A stretch of DNA of 64,000 nucleotides, taken from the NCBI RefSeq assembly GCF_007859275.1, contig NZ_VOHC01000024.1:62001-126000 (forward strand), given 5' to 3'. This document shows positions 8,772 through 18,141 of the stretch, piece after piece. A model generated the notes under the pieces. That model saw only the letters and a program-made list of their open reading frames with translations. It was not told where the DNA came from and did no database searches. Origin of the DNA: Planomicrobium sp. CPCC 101079. Lineage in GTDB: Bacteria > Bacillota > Bacilli > Bacillales_A > Planococcaceae. The first letter of the stretch is position 1, and every line of letters begins with the position of its first letter. A program made the position numbers and the translations under genes.

Positions 8772-10076
8772 ATGAGCTATGCTGCGCAAAAGTTAGCAGA
8801 AGAAAAAGTATTCAAAGATCCGGTTCATCGGTACATCCATGTACGTGACCAAGTGATTTGGGATTTGATCAATTCGCGTGAAGTGCAGCGCCTTCGCCGA
8901 ATCAAACAATTAGGGACTTCTTATCTAGTATTTCACGGAGCGGAGCATAGCCGCTTTAACCACTCGCTCGGCGTTTACGAGATTGTCCGCCGAATCGTCG
9001 ATGATATTTTCCATGAGCGCCCGGCATGGGACGAGAGCGAACGCCTTGTTGTCTTGTGTGCGGCGCTTCTTCATGACCTTGGCCATGGACCCTTTTCACA
9101 TTCGTTTGAGAAAGTGTTCCACGTCGACCATGAAGAGTTCACACGGGAAATTTTGCTTGGCGACACGGAAGTCAACGGAATTCTATTAAAGGTTGCGGCC
9201 GACTTTCCAAAAAAAGTGGCCGAAGTGATAGCGAAAACCTATCCGAACAAGCAAGTCGTCTCGCTGATTTCAAGCCAGATTGATGCGGACCGCATGGACT
9301 ATCTTCAACGCGATGCATACTATACAGGCGTTTCTTACGGGCATTTTGATATGGAACGCATCTTGCGTGTCATGCGTCCTGTGGAAGACCAGGTGGTCAT
9401 CAAATCGAGCGGGATGCACGCAGTCGAGGACTATATCATGAGCCGCTATCAAATGTATTGGCAAGTGTATTTCCATCCGGTTGCCCGGAGCGCAGAAGTT
9501 ATTTTGCGGAAGATTTTGCAACGGGCCAAGGAATTGAGCGAATCCGGATATAAATTTGAGCAGCCGCCGACTCACTTTATGGCGTTTTTTAATAGAAGCT
9601 TCAACTTGAAGGATTATTTGGCGCTCGATGAAGGGGTATTGATGACGTATTTCCAGTTGTGGATGACCGAACGAGATCCGATTTTATCCGACCTGAGCGA
9701 CCGTTTTGTCAACCGCCGCCTGTTTCAGTATGTCGACTTTGATCCTGGGAAGGACTATCGGAAGCTCGGGGAACTTTCCCAGCTGTTCAGAAAAGCAGGA
9801 ATCGATCCTGATTATTATTTGATAGATGATTCGACATCCGATTTGCCATATGATTTTTACCGTCCAGGCGAGGAAGAAGAGCGCCTGCCGATCCATCTGC
9901 TCATGCCAACCAACGAAATCAAAGAATTGTCACGGTCTTCACAAATCGTTGATGCCATTTCAGGCAAACGGCGAACCGATTATAAATTGTATTTTCCTGC
10001 AGAACTGTTGATTGATGGCAAGAAAAAAGCCGTCAAACAGCAAATCCTGCAAATGCTTCGAGAAGGAGGAGTATAA
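8772..10076 (+). CDS. ywfO: HD-domain phosphohydrolase, YwfO-like
   Basis: 434-residue metal-dependent phosphohydrolase of the dGTPase-like HD family. Metal ligands are visible as His64 (RFNHSLG), His101-Asp102 (LLHDLGHGPFSH) and a distal Asp in SSQIDADRMDYL. Family members hydrolyse (d)NTPs; the substrate here is not established. GGAGGTG precedes the ATG. It runs directly into ywgA, whose start is the next base after the stop. Confidence 0.88.
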   Translation: MSYAAQKLAEEKVFKDPVHRYIHVRDQVIWDLINSREVQRLRRIKQLGTSYLVFHGAEHSRFNHSLGVYEIVRRIVDDIFHERPAWDESERLVVLCAALLHDLGHGPFSHSFEKVFHVDHEEFTREILLGDTEVNGILLKVAADFPKKVAEVIAKTYPNKQVVSLISSQIDADRMDYLQRDAYYTGVSYGHFDMERILRVMRPVEDQVVIKSSGMHAVEDYIMSRYQMYWQVYFHPVARSAEVILRKILQRAKELSESGYKFEQPPTHFMAFFNRSFNLKDYLALDEGVLMTYFQLWMTERDPILSDLSDRFVNRRLFQYVDFDPGKDYRKLGELSQLFRKAGIDPDYYLIDDSTSDLPYDFYRPGEEEERLPIHLLMPTNEIKELSRSSQIVDAISGKRRTDYKLYFPAELLIDGKKKAVKQQILQMLREGGV

Positions 10077-10577
10077 TTGCTCCAGGAACACGCGAAAATA
10101 GTGGATTTTATTTCATTGGCGGAAGGGGTCACCGGCCGCAAAAAATTACAGAAGATGATTTACATACTGAAAAAAATGGGTGTGCCATTTCAGGAAAAAT
10201 ATGAATTTCATATTTATGGACCGTATTCGGAAGAACTGACAGCTCGCATCGAGGAATTATGCGATATGGGATTTCTATCAGAAAAGCTTGAAGATAAAGG
10301 TTCATATGTGCAATACAATTATAGCGTGACTGCAGAAGGAGTAGAGTTCCGCGACGCGCTCGGCAAATCAGTGCTTGCCAATTCGCTTCAAGCCACAAAG
10401 CTCAACGAAAAAAGCAGCCGCTTTTTGGAACTGACCGCGACGCTTTTGTATTTCGATCATTTGGAGCGCTCAGAACAAATTGAGAAACTGCACATAGTCA
10501 AAGGCAAGCTGAACTTCACAGAAGAAGAAATCAGCCAAGCGTTCGAATTCATTGAAGAACTAGCTGTGTTGATGTAA
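10077..10577 (+). CDS. ywgA: YwgA family protein
   Basis: 166-residue soluble protein matching B. subtilis YwgA; function unknown. It starts with TTG at 10077 after a strong AGAAGGAGGA site inside the end of ywfO, so translation is probably coupled. The N-terminal half looks like a winged-helix-type region (GRKKLQKMIYILKKMGV). It could be a regulatory partner of YwfO; that is inference from coupling only. Confidence 0.8.
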   Translation: MLQEHAKIVDFISLAEGVTGRKKLQKMIYILKKMGVPFQEKYEFHIYGPYSEELTARIEELCDMGFLSEKLEDKGSYVQYNYSVTAEGVEFRDALGKSVLANSLQATKLNEKSSRFLELTATLLYFDHLERSEQIEKLHIVKGKLNFTEEEISQAFEFIEELAVLM

Positions 10578-10580
10578 ATG

Positions 10581-10612
10581 AAAAAAACTCCCGCTAGCGG
10601 GAGTTTTGTTTT
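10581..10612. terminator. Bidirectional terminator between ywgA and the tautomerase
   Basis: ACTCCCGCTAGCGGGAGT palindrome flanked by A-run and T-run, between convergent genes. Confidence 0.9.
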
Positions 10613-10622
10613 CTAATGTGTT

Positions 10623-10808
10623 TTATTGATCAGAGAAAAGCTTTCCTTTTGTACCGTAGTCGGTTTTTTTCATGTCCTCGATAAAGACGACAACATTTTC
10701 AACCGGTGCGCCAGTTGTTTCAGAAACGGCTTCTGTCACTTTTTCAACAAGCGCTCGTTTTTGGTCTTCTGTGCGCCCTTCGAGCATTTTAACAGTCACA
10801 TATGGCAT
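10623..10808 (-). CDS. ywhB: 4-oxalocrotonate tautomerase family protein (YwhB-like)
   Basis: 61-residue small tautomerase. Start ATG is at 10808: the product begins MPYVTVKM, so removal of Met exposes the catalytic N-terminal proline. A longer in-frame start at 10871 would bury that proline. GRTEDQKR holds the usual active-site arginine region. AAGGAG lies 11 nt upstream. The physiological substrate is unknown. Confidence 0.88.
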   Translation of the reverse strand: MPYVTVKMLEGRTEDQKRALVEKVTEAVSETTGAPVENVVVFIEDMKKTDYGTKGKLFSDQ

Positions 10809-10869
10809 AATGGATACAGCTCCTTTTCTTGAGATTACCACCATCATAGCAGAACGGAGGATTGTAAAC

Positions 10870-11385
10870 ATGCCAAATGAAGAAAAACCAAAACAAAAAC
10901 TGGGCTTTACTATTATAAAAGACGATCCGACTGATGGACATAAGGGCTATGGCATTGGCTCATTATCGCTGGAAAACGTTTCTCCAGTCATCATCGATGT
11001 GGAAGAAGGAACGGCTGTCGTCGATATCGGGGCCATGCACGCAAGAAGCGAAGTCGAGCGCGGCATCAAGTTCACCACCAACCGGGAGGATTCGGCAGGC
11101 GGAAAAGATTACTGGCTAGTATGGGTCACCATCGATTTCAATCCGCAAGGACCCTATTATGCAGGCGTAGCTGCTTGCGAAATGGTCGTCAACCGGGAAA
11201 AACGCCGCGGCTATAAAATCTTGGCTGACCATGTTAACCGCATGGACAAATCCATGAAGCGCAAAATTCTTGTCGACCACATGGATGCACCGTCAAAAAA
11301 AGTGCTGCATGACTACCTGAAAAGCCACAATGAAGAGATGTGGAACCGCAGTGCAGAGCAGCTTCATGCGGATTTAAACGCGTAG
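10870..11385 (+). CDS. ywhD: YwhD family protein
   Basis: 171-residue soluble protein matching B. subtilis YwhD in sequence and position. Function unknown. The start at ATG 10870 follows CGGAGG; the frame is open much further upstream, but that extension runs antisense through the tautomerase gene. No membrane segments and no motif I can assign. Confidence 0.85.
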   Translation: MPNEEKPKQKLGFTIIKDDPTDGHKGYGIGSLSLENVSPVIIDVEEGTAVVDIGAMHARSEVERGIKFTTNREDSAGGKDYWLVWVTIDFNPQGPYYAGVAACEMVVNREKRRGYKILADHVNRMDKSMKRKILVDHMDAPSKKVLHDYLKSHNEEMWNRSAEQLHADLNA

Positions 11386-11784
11386 AACCAGTATAAAAAT
11401 GAACAGTTTGTGACAGTTGGAAATACCTTCATTAGCGGTTGAAGTTGCTAAAGAAACGCAGTACACTAGACGTACAGCTTTTAAATATAAAGCTAGGACA
11501 CCTGTAATGCGAGCAGGTGATGTGAGCCATTGCGTCAACCCAAGCCAATGCCTCATGTTTCTTGCTCCGCACAATCAGGACCAAAAAGGTTTTCTGTGAA
11601 GGGAAAGGTTTCCCTGTACAGGAAACCTTTTTGTTTTGGGAATATTGTTTAGTGTATTGGGTAAAGAAGCATGTAGAAAAAATTATTGCACTTTCTTTGA
11701 AAACACTTATACTTTTAAAAGTATGCAAAAAAATACTTTACTTAGATAAAATATATTCTGGACGATAAAGGAGTTTGATTATAA
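11386..11784. other. 399-bp gap before speE: possible leader plus terminator
   Basis: No gene is supportable. The weak 60-codon frame at 11417-11599 has no ribosome site and no recognisable product. Notable are a CACCTG...CAGGTG hairpin near 11498-11518 and the intrinsic terminator at 11604-11636. In B. subtilis pbpG lies in this interval; it is absent here. The stretch after the terminator (11640-11770) is AT-rich and probably carries the speE promoter. Confidence 0.4.
11604..11636 (+). terminator. Terminator upstream of speE
   Basis: AAAGGTTTCC/GGAAACCTTT stem with a CTGTACA loop, then a T-rich tail; about 150 nt before speE. Confidence 0.85.
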
Positions 11785-12618
11785 ATGGCAGGATTTTGGT
11801 ACACAGAAAAGCAGACGGAAAATTTCGGGATCACGATGAAGATCAACAAAACGCTTCATACGGAACAAACGGATTTTCAATTCCTTGAAATGGCTGAAAC
11901 AGCTGAATGGGGCAATATGCTTTTCCTTGACGGCATGGTCATGACATCTGAAAAAGACGAATTTGTTTATCACGAAATGGTAGCGCACGTACCGTTGTTC
12001 ACTCATCCAAAGCCAGAGAACGTTCTGGTTGTTGGCGGCGGCGACGGCGGGGTAATCCGTGAAGTGCTGAAGCACCCATCTGTGAAAAAAGCGACGCTTG
12101 TCGACATTGACGGCAAAGTGATCGAGTACTCGAAGAAATTCTTGCCATCGATTGCTTCAGGGCTTGAAGATGCACGCGTTGAAGTGATTGTCGGAGACGG
12201 TTTCATGCACATCGCTGAATCCGAAAACAAATACGATGTCATCATGGTGGATTCAACTGAACCGGTTGGCCCTGCAGTAAACTTGTTCACAAAAGGCTTC
12301 TATGCTGGAATTTCAAAAGCGTTGAAAGAAGACGGCATTTTTGTCGCTCAATCAGATAACCCGTGGTTTAAAGCGGATTTGATCGAGCAAGTGCAAAAAG
12401 ACGTGAAGACAATCTTCCCGATTACAAAATTGTACTTGGCGAACATCCCGACTTACCCATCAGGGCTTTGGGCATTCACAATCGGCTCGAAAAAATACGA
12501 TCCATTGGCTGTGCCGGCTGAGCGTTTCCATGAGATCGAAACGAAATACTACACGAAAGAATTGCACAGCGCGGCATTCGTGCTTCCAAAATTCGTAAAA
12601 GATTTGGCAGGCGAATAA
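11785..12618 (+). CDS. speE: Spermidine synthase (polyamine aminopropyltransferase)
   Basis: Transfers aminopropyl from decarboxylated SAM to putrescine. 277 aa. Visible are the nucleotide-binding GGGDGG (84-89), the acidic VDIDG after strand 2, and the catalytic segment [17 protein letters not shown] precedes the ATG. It is followed 3 nt later by speB, which supplies putrescine, so the pair forms a polyamine operon as in B. subtilis. Confidence 0.95.
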   Translation: MAGFWYTEKQTENFGITMKINKTLHTEQTDFQFLEMAETAEWGNMLFLDGMVMTSEKDEFVYHEMVAHVPLFTHPKPENVLVVGGGDGGVIREVLKHPSVKKATLVDIDGKVIEYSKKFLPSIASGLEDARVEVIVGDGFMHIAESENKYDVIMVDSTEPVGPAVNLFTKGFYAGISKALKEDGIFVAQSDNPWFKADLIEQVQKDVKTIFPITKLYLANIPTYPSGLWAFTIGSKKYDPLAVPAERFHEIETKYYTKELHSAAFVLPKFVKDLAGE

Positions 12619-12621
12619 AAG

Positions 12622-13494
12622 ATGAGATTCGATGAGACGTATTCTGGAAAAGTATTTATCAAAAGCCACCCGAACTACGAAGAATCCAAGGCGGTCCTTT
12701 ATGGCATGCCGATGGACTGGACAGTGAGCTACCGTCCAGGTTCGCGCTTCGGCCCGAACAAAATCCGCGAAGTATCGATCGGTCTTGAAGAGTACAGCGC
12801 GTACTTGGACCGCGAGCTTGAAGACGTGAAATTTTTCGATGCAGGCGACATTCCGCTGCCATTCGGCAATCCGGAAAAAAGCCTGCTGGAAATCGAAACG
12901 TATATTCATACGTTGTTGAACGACGGAAAAATTCCAATGGGCATGGGGGGCGAACACCTCGTCTCCTTGCCAGTCATGAAAGCTGTCGCTAGCAAATACG
13001 AAGATTTGGCGATCATCCATTTTGACGCGCACACGGATCTTCGCGAACATTACGAAGGCGAAGAATATTCACATTCCACTCCAATTCGGAAAATCGCTGA
13101 CCATATTGGACCGTCGAACGTCTATTCATTCGGCATCCGCTCCGGCATGAAAGAAGAATTCCAGTGGGCAAAAGAAAACGGCATGCACATCTCCATGTTT
13201 GAAGTGCTTGAACCGTTGAAAGAAATTTTACCGACCTTAGCTGGCCGTCCTGTCTACGTGACGATCGATATCGACGTTTTGGATCCGGCGCATGCGCCAG
13301 GCACTGGCACAGTCGACGCAGGCGGCATTACTTCACGTGAATTGCTCGCATCCATCCACGCCATCGCAGCTTCCGACGTCAATGTCGTCGGCTTTGATTT
13401 AGTGGAGGTCGCACCGGTTTACGACCATTCTGACCAAACCGCAAACACAGCCAGCAAATTGATCCGTGAAATGATCCTCGGCTGGGTAAAATAA
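12622..13494 (+). CDS. speB: Agmatinase
   Basis: Hydrolyses agmatine to putrescine and urea; a binuclear-Mn ureohydrolase of 290 aa. Metal ligands are seen in GGEH (His112), DAHTD (135-139), His151 and IDIDVLDPA (215-223). It lies 3 nt after speE and is co-transcribed with it. A strong terminator follows. Confidence 0.95.
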   Translation: MRFDETYSGKVFIKSHPNYEESKAVLYGMPMDWTVSYRPGSRFGPNKIREVSIGLEEYSAYLDRELEDVKFFDAGDIPLPFGNPEKSLLEIETYIHTLLNDGKIPMGMGGEHLVSLPVMKAVASKYEDLAIIHFDAHTDLREHYEGEEYSHSTPIRKIADHIGPSNVYSFGIRSGMKEEFQWAKENGMHISMFEVLEPLKEILPTLAGRPVYVTIDIDVLDPAHAPGTGTVDAGGITSRELLASIHAIAASDVNVVGFDLVEVAPVYDHSDQTANTASKLIREMILGWVK

Positions 13495-13503
13495 AATACT
13501 GCT

Positions 13504-13539
13504 AAAAGCCAGCCAGGAATTTTCCAGGCTGGCTTTTTC
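13504..13539 (+). terminator. Terminator after speEB
   Basis: AAAAGCCAGCC / AGGCTGGCTTTTT stem with a short interior loop and T-run. Confidence 0.9.
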
Positions 13540-13701
13540 TGTTGAGAATCCATAAAAGCGAGCTGGATGATTATAAGCGGACGTAAAATGAAGTTTTTTC
13601 ATGCCGTTTTTAATTCTGCGCCTTTCTTCTGTCGGAATCAGGTTTAAGTTGCTTTTTTTAGAGAAAAGTATAGTTAATCGACAGGTTAGGAGAGATGCAT
13701 G

Positions 13702-14925
13702 ATGCATGAATTTGACAATGTTTTTATTCAGCTGCTTGTTCTCATGGCAATCGCCATTGCGGTTGTCGGAGTTGCTAAAAAGCTTCACCAACCGGATACG
13801 ATTGCTCTGGTATTAGTTGGACTTTTTTTAGGGATAGTCACCCTCCCTATACCGTTGATTGACCACGCGGAAGAGTACATCACGCAATCCAATGTTTTTC
13901 AAGCCATAATCATCTCGTTATTCTTGCCGATCTTGCTTGGAGATGCCACGTTAAAACTCCCATTCCATCACCTATACAAATGGAAAAAGACAGTATTGTG
14001 GATGGCTTTAGGCGGAACTTTCCTATCTTTTATCATTATCGGGTTTTCTGCCCATTATTTGATCGGCTTGCCGATAGCCGTGGCTTTTACTTTTGCAGCT
14101 TTAATGAGTGCCACGGATCCGATCAGTGTGCTTTCAATTTTCAAGTCGGCAGGGGTCTCTGAAAAACTATCCACCATCATGGAAGGTGAATCTTTATTCA
14201 ACGACGGCATCGCGATTGTCCTTTTTCAAATTTCGTCCTTGTATCTGTTGACGTATATTGAAATGGGGTGGGCCGGGGTAGGAAGTGGCATTTGGCTGTT
14301 TCTGCAGTTTGCGGTAGGCGGAGTTTTGGTCGGCCTTGTTCTTGGCTTTGTTTTTTCCCAAATCATTCGATTTTATGATGACTACCCATTTGAAATCGCG
14401 ATTTCCGCCATCTTGTTTTTCGGAAGTTATTTTATTGCCGAACATTTGCATGTATCCGGTGTAATTGCAGTTGTAGCGGCCGGCTTTGTGTTTGGTGATT
14501 ATGGCGGGAAGATTGGCATGTCCGAAAACACAGAAAGAAACATCAATGTCTTTTGGGATGTTATTACGCTAATTGCCAATTCGTTGATTTTCTTGATTGT
14601 TGGTTTAGAGATTCGGAATATCAACTTTGCTGGCCAATGGAATATCATCATTTATGCAGTCTTTATTGTTATAGCCGCGCGAATAATTGCGCTTTTTTTC
14701 AGCACAATGCCTGCGAGAAGCTTGAACAGGAAAGAGCGGGTCTTACTGAATTGGGGAGGATTGAAAGGCAGTTTGTCAATTGCGTTGGCATTAAGCTTGC
14801 CGGCTGATTTTGAAGGAAGGGAAACTGTACTGCTCCTGACATTTGCAGTCGTCTTATTTTCGTTGATCGTCCAAGGCTTGTCTATAAAGCCGCTGATCCG
14901 AAAACTGGGGCTTAATGAGAAATAA
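13702..14925 (+). CDS. Na+/H+ antiporter, CPA1 type
   Basis: Integral membrane cation:proton antiporter of about 407 aa with roughly 12 hydrophobic segments. The transport-site motif SATDPISV (about 136-143) and the downstream EGESLFNDG are characteristic of the NhaP/CPA1 group. ATG at 13699 or 13702; AGGAGAG lies upstream. It appears monocistronic. Ion preference cannot be read from the sequence. Confidence 0.88.
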   Translation: MHEFDNVFIQLLVLMAIAIAVVGVAKKLHQPDTIALVLVGLFLGIVTLPIPLIDHAEEYITQSNVFQAIIISLFLPILLGDATLKLPFHHLYKWKKTVLWMALGGTFLSFIIIGFSAHYLIGLPIAVAFTFAALMSATDPISVLSIFKSAGVSEKLSTIMEGESLFNDGIAIVLFQISSLYLLTYIEMGWAGVGSGIWLFLQFAVGGVLVGLVLGFVFSQIIRFYDDYPFEIAISAILFFGSYFIAEHLHVSGVIAVVAAGFVFGDYGGKIGMSENTERNINVFWDVITLIANSLIFLIVGLEIRNINFAGQWNIIIYAVFIVIAARIIALFFSTMPARSLNRKERVLLNWGGLKGSLSIALALSLPADFEGRETVLLLTFAVVLFSLIVQGLSIKPLIRKLGLNEK

Positions 14926-15087
14926 CAGAGCCTGGATTCCGATTTGTCTTGCCCTGCCTTAAAAAAGGAGGGCTTATTGGCCAAGAATAATTTGTAACGG
15001 TGTTTCTGCACGGCTGACGTTGATTGGCTTCTTTTTAATGGAAACGATAAAATAAAACGGAATACATAATTGGAAGAGGTGCTGATA

Positions 15088-15585
15088 ATGGAATTATATA
15101 AATGGGAAGGCCACAGGGATCAAGGAGTGGCGATTCTCGCCGCATTTCCGAATTCACGGCTGATATACCTCATAAATGGCGAGGAATCGGCAGTTCTTTT
15201 TGAATCGGAAGAAAGCGCTGCTGTGCAAGGATTTGAAAGTTACCAAGTATTGAATGCTGTCGGAGATATCAATAACGGCTATTTTGCGGTGTTCAACAAC
15301 ATTCCGGTTACAGAGGAAGGCCGGGAATTATTCGAGTCGCGTTTTGAGAACAGAGCAGGCATGGTCGAGAAAGAACCTGGTTTTGCAGCGATTCGTGTTT
15401 TGCGCCCATTAAATACGGACACCTACATCATCCTTACACTTTGGAAAGATGAAGAATCGTTCAAGAATTGGCAGCAGTCTCAAGCATATGGCCATGCGCA
15501 TGCAAAACGCGGCACCGAAGATGGCATTGACAAGCGCCCGAATATTTTTCCGCGCCCTTCTTTTGTGAAGACGTATACGAAGTAA
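15088..15585 (+). CDS. hmoB: Heme-degrading monooxygenase, HmoB-like
   Basis: 165 aa, the length of B. subtilis HmoB. A unique N-terminal half is followed by an antibiotic-biosynthesis-monooxygenase domain (about 70-165) containing ENRAGMVEKEPGF and LWKDEESFKNWQQS. The HmoB/IsdG-type Asn (in FENRAG) and the late His-rich helix (AYGHAHAKR) are consistent with heme binding. AGAGGTG gives 7-nt spacing to ATG 15088; an upstream TTG at 15070 is less likely. Confidence 0.8.
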   Translation: MELYKWEGHRDQGVAILAAFPNSRLIYLINGEESAVLFESEESAAVQGFESYQVLNAVGDINNGYFAVFNNIPVTEEGRELFESRFENRAGMVEKEPGFAAIRVLRPLNTDTYIILTLWKDEESFKNWQQSQAYGHAHAKRGTEDGIDKRPNIFPRPSFVKTYTK

Positions 15586-15618
15586 ATTGATTCTCTTCTT
15601 AATTTGAAATCCAATGGA

Positions 15619-15664
15619 CCGGACCGCATGCATCAGCTTAGCGAATGCATGCGGTCCTTTTTGA
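15619..15664 (+). terminator. Terminator after hmoB
   Basis: GGACCGCATGCAT / ATGCATGCGGTCC stem with an 11-nt loop and T-run. Confidence 0.9.
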
Positions 15665-15682
15665 TTTCAACCGGAAACTTAA

Positions 15683-15712
15683 TTGAAAAACGCCTCGGAT
15701 TCAGGCTATAAT
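15683..15712 (+). promoter_or_regulatory. SigA-type promoter for ywiB-argS
   Basis: TTGAAA (15683-15688), 18-nt spacer, TATAAT (15707-15712), 44 nt before ywiB. Confidence 0.7.
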
Positions 15713-15756
15713 GAAAAGGTTATTAAGCGGGATAAACGAACGGGGAGGCGGAGAGG

Positions 15757-16164
15757 ATGCAGAAATCCGTATTGATCAGACTCACGACTACAATCCGCCA
15801 GCCGAATGTGGATGATCAAGTAATGGAATTGCGGTCGGAAGGTTTGTTGACGGAGAAAAACAATCGGCGCTATTTGCAATACGCAGAGCAGCAGGATGAT
15901 CTCGAAATCCGGACGGTCGTGAAACTGAGTGAAGATGAAGCGCTTATTTTAAGGAGTGGCGGCTTGCAGATGCGGCTTCCGTTTTTATTACATAAAGAAC
16001 AAACGGGCAATTTAACAAATGCGCAAGGGTCATTCATGTTGACGACTAAGGCGCATGAGTTGTCAGTTGAAAATAACCGATTTAAAGTCCGCTATGATTT
16101 GGCGATGGGTGCCGATCATGTCGGCGAATATGAAATGGAAATACAGTTTACGGAGGGCAAATGA
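15757..16164 (+). CDS. ywiB: DUF1934 family protein (YwiB-like)
   Basis: 135-residue soluble protein predicted to be mostly beta, matching B. subtilis YwiB. Function unknown. GGGGAGG and GAGAGG lie upstream of the ATG. Its end overlaps the argS start by a few bases, a conserved pairing in Bacillales that suggests translational coupling. Confidence 0.85.
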   Translation: MQKSVLIRLTTTIRQPNVDDQVMELRSEGLLTEKNNRRYLQYAEQQDDLEIRTVVKLSEDEALILRSGGLQMRLPFLLHKEQTGNLTNAQGSFMLTTKAHELSVENNRFKVRYDLAMGADHVGEYEMEIQFTEGK

Positions 16165-17825
16165 TGAATGCAGTAGAAAAAGTTCAACATACGATTAAAC
16201 AAGTGATCAGCGAAGCAGTCCAAAAAGCGGAATTGACAGCAGAACCGGTAACGGTTCATTTGGAATCGCCGAAAGACAAAACTAACGGCGACTACGCGAC
16301 AAATATTGCGATGCAATTGACGAAGCTTGCAAAAAAGCCGCCGCGTGCGATTGCGGAAGCAATTGTAGCCAACCTCGACAAGGAAGCGGCAAACATTGAA
16401 ACGGTTGAAATTGCCGGACCTGGATTTATCAACATCACAATCAAAAAAGATTATTTGCTGGATGTAGTGAAAACGGTTCTTGAACAACAAGGAGAATATG
16501 GCCGCTCAACATCAGGCGGCGGAGAACGCGTACAAGTCGAGTTTGTTTCCGCAAACCCGACCGGCGACCTGCACCTGGGCCATGCCCGCGGCGCTTCAGT
16601 CGGCGATTCCTTGTGCAATGTTCTCGACCTTGCAGGCTACGAAGTGTCCCGTGAATATTACATTAACGATGCCGGCAATCAAATCAACAACTTGGCGCTT
16701 TCAATCGAAGCCCGCTATTTCGAAGCGCTTGGCCATGCTGACAGCATGCCGGAAGACGGCTACCGAGGCCAGGACATCAAGGACATCGCCGAAGATTTGG
16801 TGAAAGAGCACGGCGACAAATTTGCCGATATGACACACGAAGAGCGCTACAAGGAATTCCGTGCTCACGGCTTGAAAGTGGAGCTGGCGAAGCTGCAGAA
16901 AGACTTGGCGGATTTCCGCGTGAAATTTGACGTTTGGTTCTCGGAAACGTCTTTGTATGAAAAAGGGGAAATTGATATCGCCTTGAACAAGTTGCGTGCC
17001 AATGGCCACATTTTTGAAGAAGAAGGAGCAACTTGGTTCCGCTCGACAACGTTCGGCGACGACAAAGACCGCGTATTGATCAAAAATGACGGTTCTTTCA
17101 CGTACCTATTGCCTGATATCGCTTACCACGAAGACAAATTATCGCGTGGATTTGATAAGCTGATCAATATTTGGGGAGCGGATCACCACGGCTATATCCC
17201 GCGCATGAAAGCGGCAATCGAAGCGCTTGGCTATGACCGTGATACACTCGAAGTAAGCATTATCCAGATGGTGCAGCTATACAAAGATGGCGAAAAAATG
17301 AAAATGAGCAAGCGGACAGGTAAAGCCGTGACAATGCGCGAACTTGTTGAACTCGTCGGCCTTGACGCAGTCCGTTATTTCTTTGCAATGCGTTCAGGCG
17401 ATTCGCATATGGATTTTGATTTGGATTTGGCAGTTTCACAATCCAACGAAAATCCGGTTTACTATTCGCAATACGCGCATGCACGCATTTGTTCCATCTT
17501 GCGCCAAGCGGAAAGCCAAGGCTTCACCGCTTCAACGGCCAACCTGGACTTGCTGGCGTCTGAAAAAGAAATCGACGTCTTGAAGAAAATCGGCGATTTC
17601 CCGCAAGTGATAGCGGACGCGGCAAAACTTCGCGCACCACACCGTGTGACAACATATATCCAGGAATTAGCGTCTAACTTCCATAGTTTCTATAATGCCA
17701 ACAAAGTTTTGGACGCTTCAAACGAAGAGTTGACGTGCGCCCGCCTTGCGTTAATCACCGCTGTTAGAATGACAATTGCCAATGCATTGAAAACAGTAGG
17801 CGTCGCTGCTCCCGAAAAAATGTAA
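16161..17825 (+). CDS. argS: Arginyl-tRNA synthetase
   Basis: Class I aminoacyl-tRNA synthetase, 554 aa. The N-terminal tRNA D-loop-recognition domain (about 1-110), the HIGH-type motif HLGHARG with preceding SANPTGDL, the KMSK motif KMSKRTG near residue 380, and the C-terminal anticodon-binding DALR domain are all present. Starts at 16161 or 16164 (tandem ATG). Overlaps ywiB. Confidence 0.95.
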   Translation: MMNAVEKVQHTIKQVISEAVQKAELTAEPVTVHLESPKDKTNGDYATNIAMQLTKLAKKPPRAIAEAIVANLDKEAANIETVEIAGPGFINITIKKDYLLDVVKTVLEQQGEYGRSTSGGGERVQVEFVSANPTGDLHLGHARGASVGDSLCNVLDLAGYEVSREYYINDAGNQINNLALSIEARYFEALGHADSMPEDGYRGQDIKDIAEDLVKEHGDKFADMTHEERYKEFRAHGLKVELAKLQKDLADFRVKFDVWFSETSLYEKGEIDIALNKLRANGHIFEEEGATWFRSTTFGDDKDRVLIKNDGSFTYLLPDIAYHEDKLSRGFDKLINIWGADHHGYIPRMKAAIEALGYDRDTLEVSIIQMVQLYKDGEKMKMSKRTGKAVTMRELVELVGLDAVRYFFAMRSGDSHMDFDLDLAVSQSNENPVYYSQYAHARICSILRQAESQGFTASTANLDLLASEKEIDVLKKIGDFPQVIADAAKLRAPHRVTTYIQELASNFHSFYNANKVLDASNEELTCARLALITAVRMTIANALKTVGVAAPEKM

Positions 17826-17847
17826 GAGACAAGGGAAATTTTTGGTG

Positions 17848-17853
17848 TATAAT
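17848..17853 (+). promoter_or_regulatory. Probable -10 of the cobalamin operon promoter
   Basis: TATAAT directly preceded by TG, about 35 nt before the conserved riboswitch core. No good -35 is visible. Confidence 0.5.
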
Positions 17854-17883
17854 AAAACGCGAATGATAATTTGATAACCCATC

Positions 17884-18045
17884 ATAAAGGTGCTTATGTC
17901 TAAGAACATGAGTTAAAAGGGAAGCCGGTTCGACTCCGGCGCGGTCCCGCCACTGTATGTGAGAGCGAACTGCGACATGCCACTGAAGGAAACTTCGGGA
18001 AGGCGCAGCAAGCGATGACCACAAGCCAGGAGACCTGCCTTTATG
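17884..18045 (+). ncRNA. Cobalamin (B12) riboswitch
   Basis: Adenosylcobalamin-sensing leader. The ordered conserved elements are visible: AAAGGTGCTTATG, AAAAGGGAAGCCGG, the B12-box part GCGGTCCCGCCACTGTA, GCCACTG, GGGAAGGCGC, and AAGCCAGGAGACCTGCC at the 3' end. It lies downstream of argS and upstream of the corrinoid operon, followed by a terminator. Expected behaviour is to switch the operon off when cobalamin is abundant. Confidence 0.95.
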
Positions 18046-18057
18046 AAACACCCACAC

Positions 18058-18138
18058 GCTTGCGAGGACAAGGCGGGATGCACATGCCTTTTTATGTCAT
18101 CCTTTCAATCCCTCGCAAAGTTTGCGGGGGATTTTTTT
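18058..18138 (+). terminator. Riboswitch expression platform: terminator and alternative pairing
   Basis: 18108-18138 forms a terminator stem (TCCCTCGCAAA / TTTGCGGGGGA) with a T-run. GCTTGCGAGG at about 18058-18067 is complementary to CCTCGCAAAG at 18111-18120, so an alternative hairpin could block the terminator. This gives a classical transcription-attenuation switch. Confidence 0.8.
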
Positions 18139-18141
18139 AGC

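Noticed and set aside
10672-10869. 66-residue N-terminal extension of YwhD
   Set aside because: It is antisense to the tautomerase gene; ATG 10870 follows a good CGGAGG and matches the family's N-terminus.
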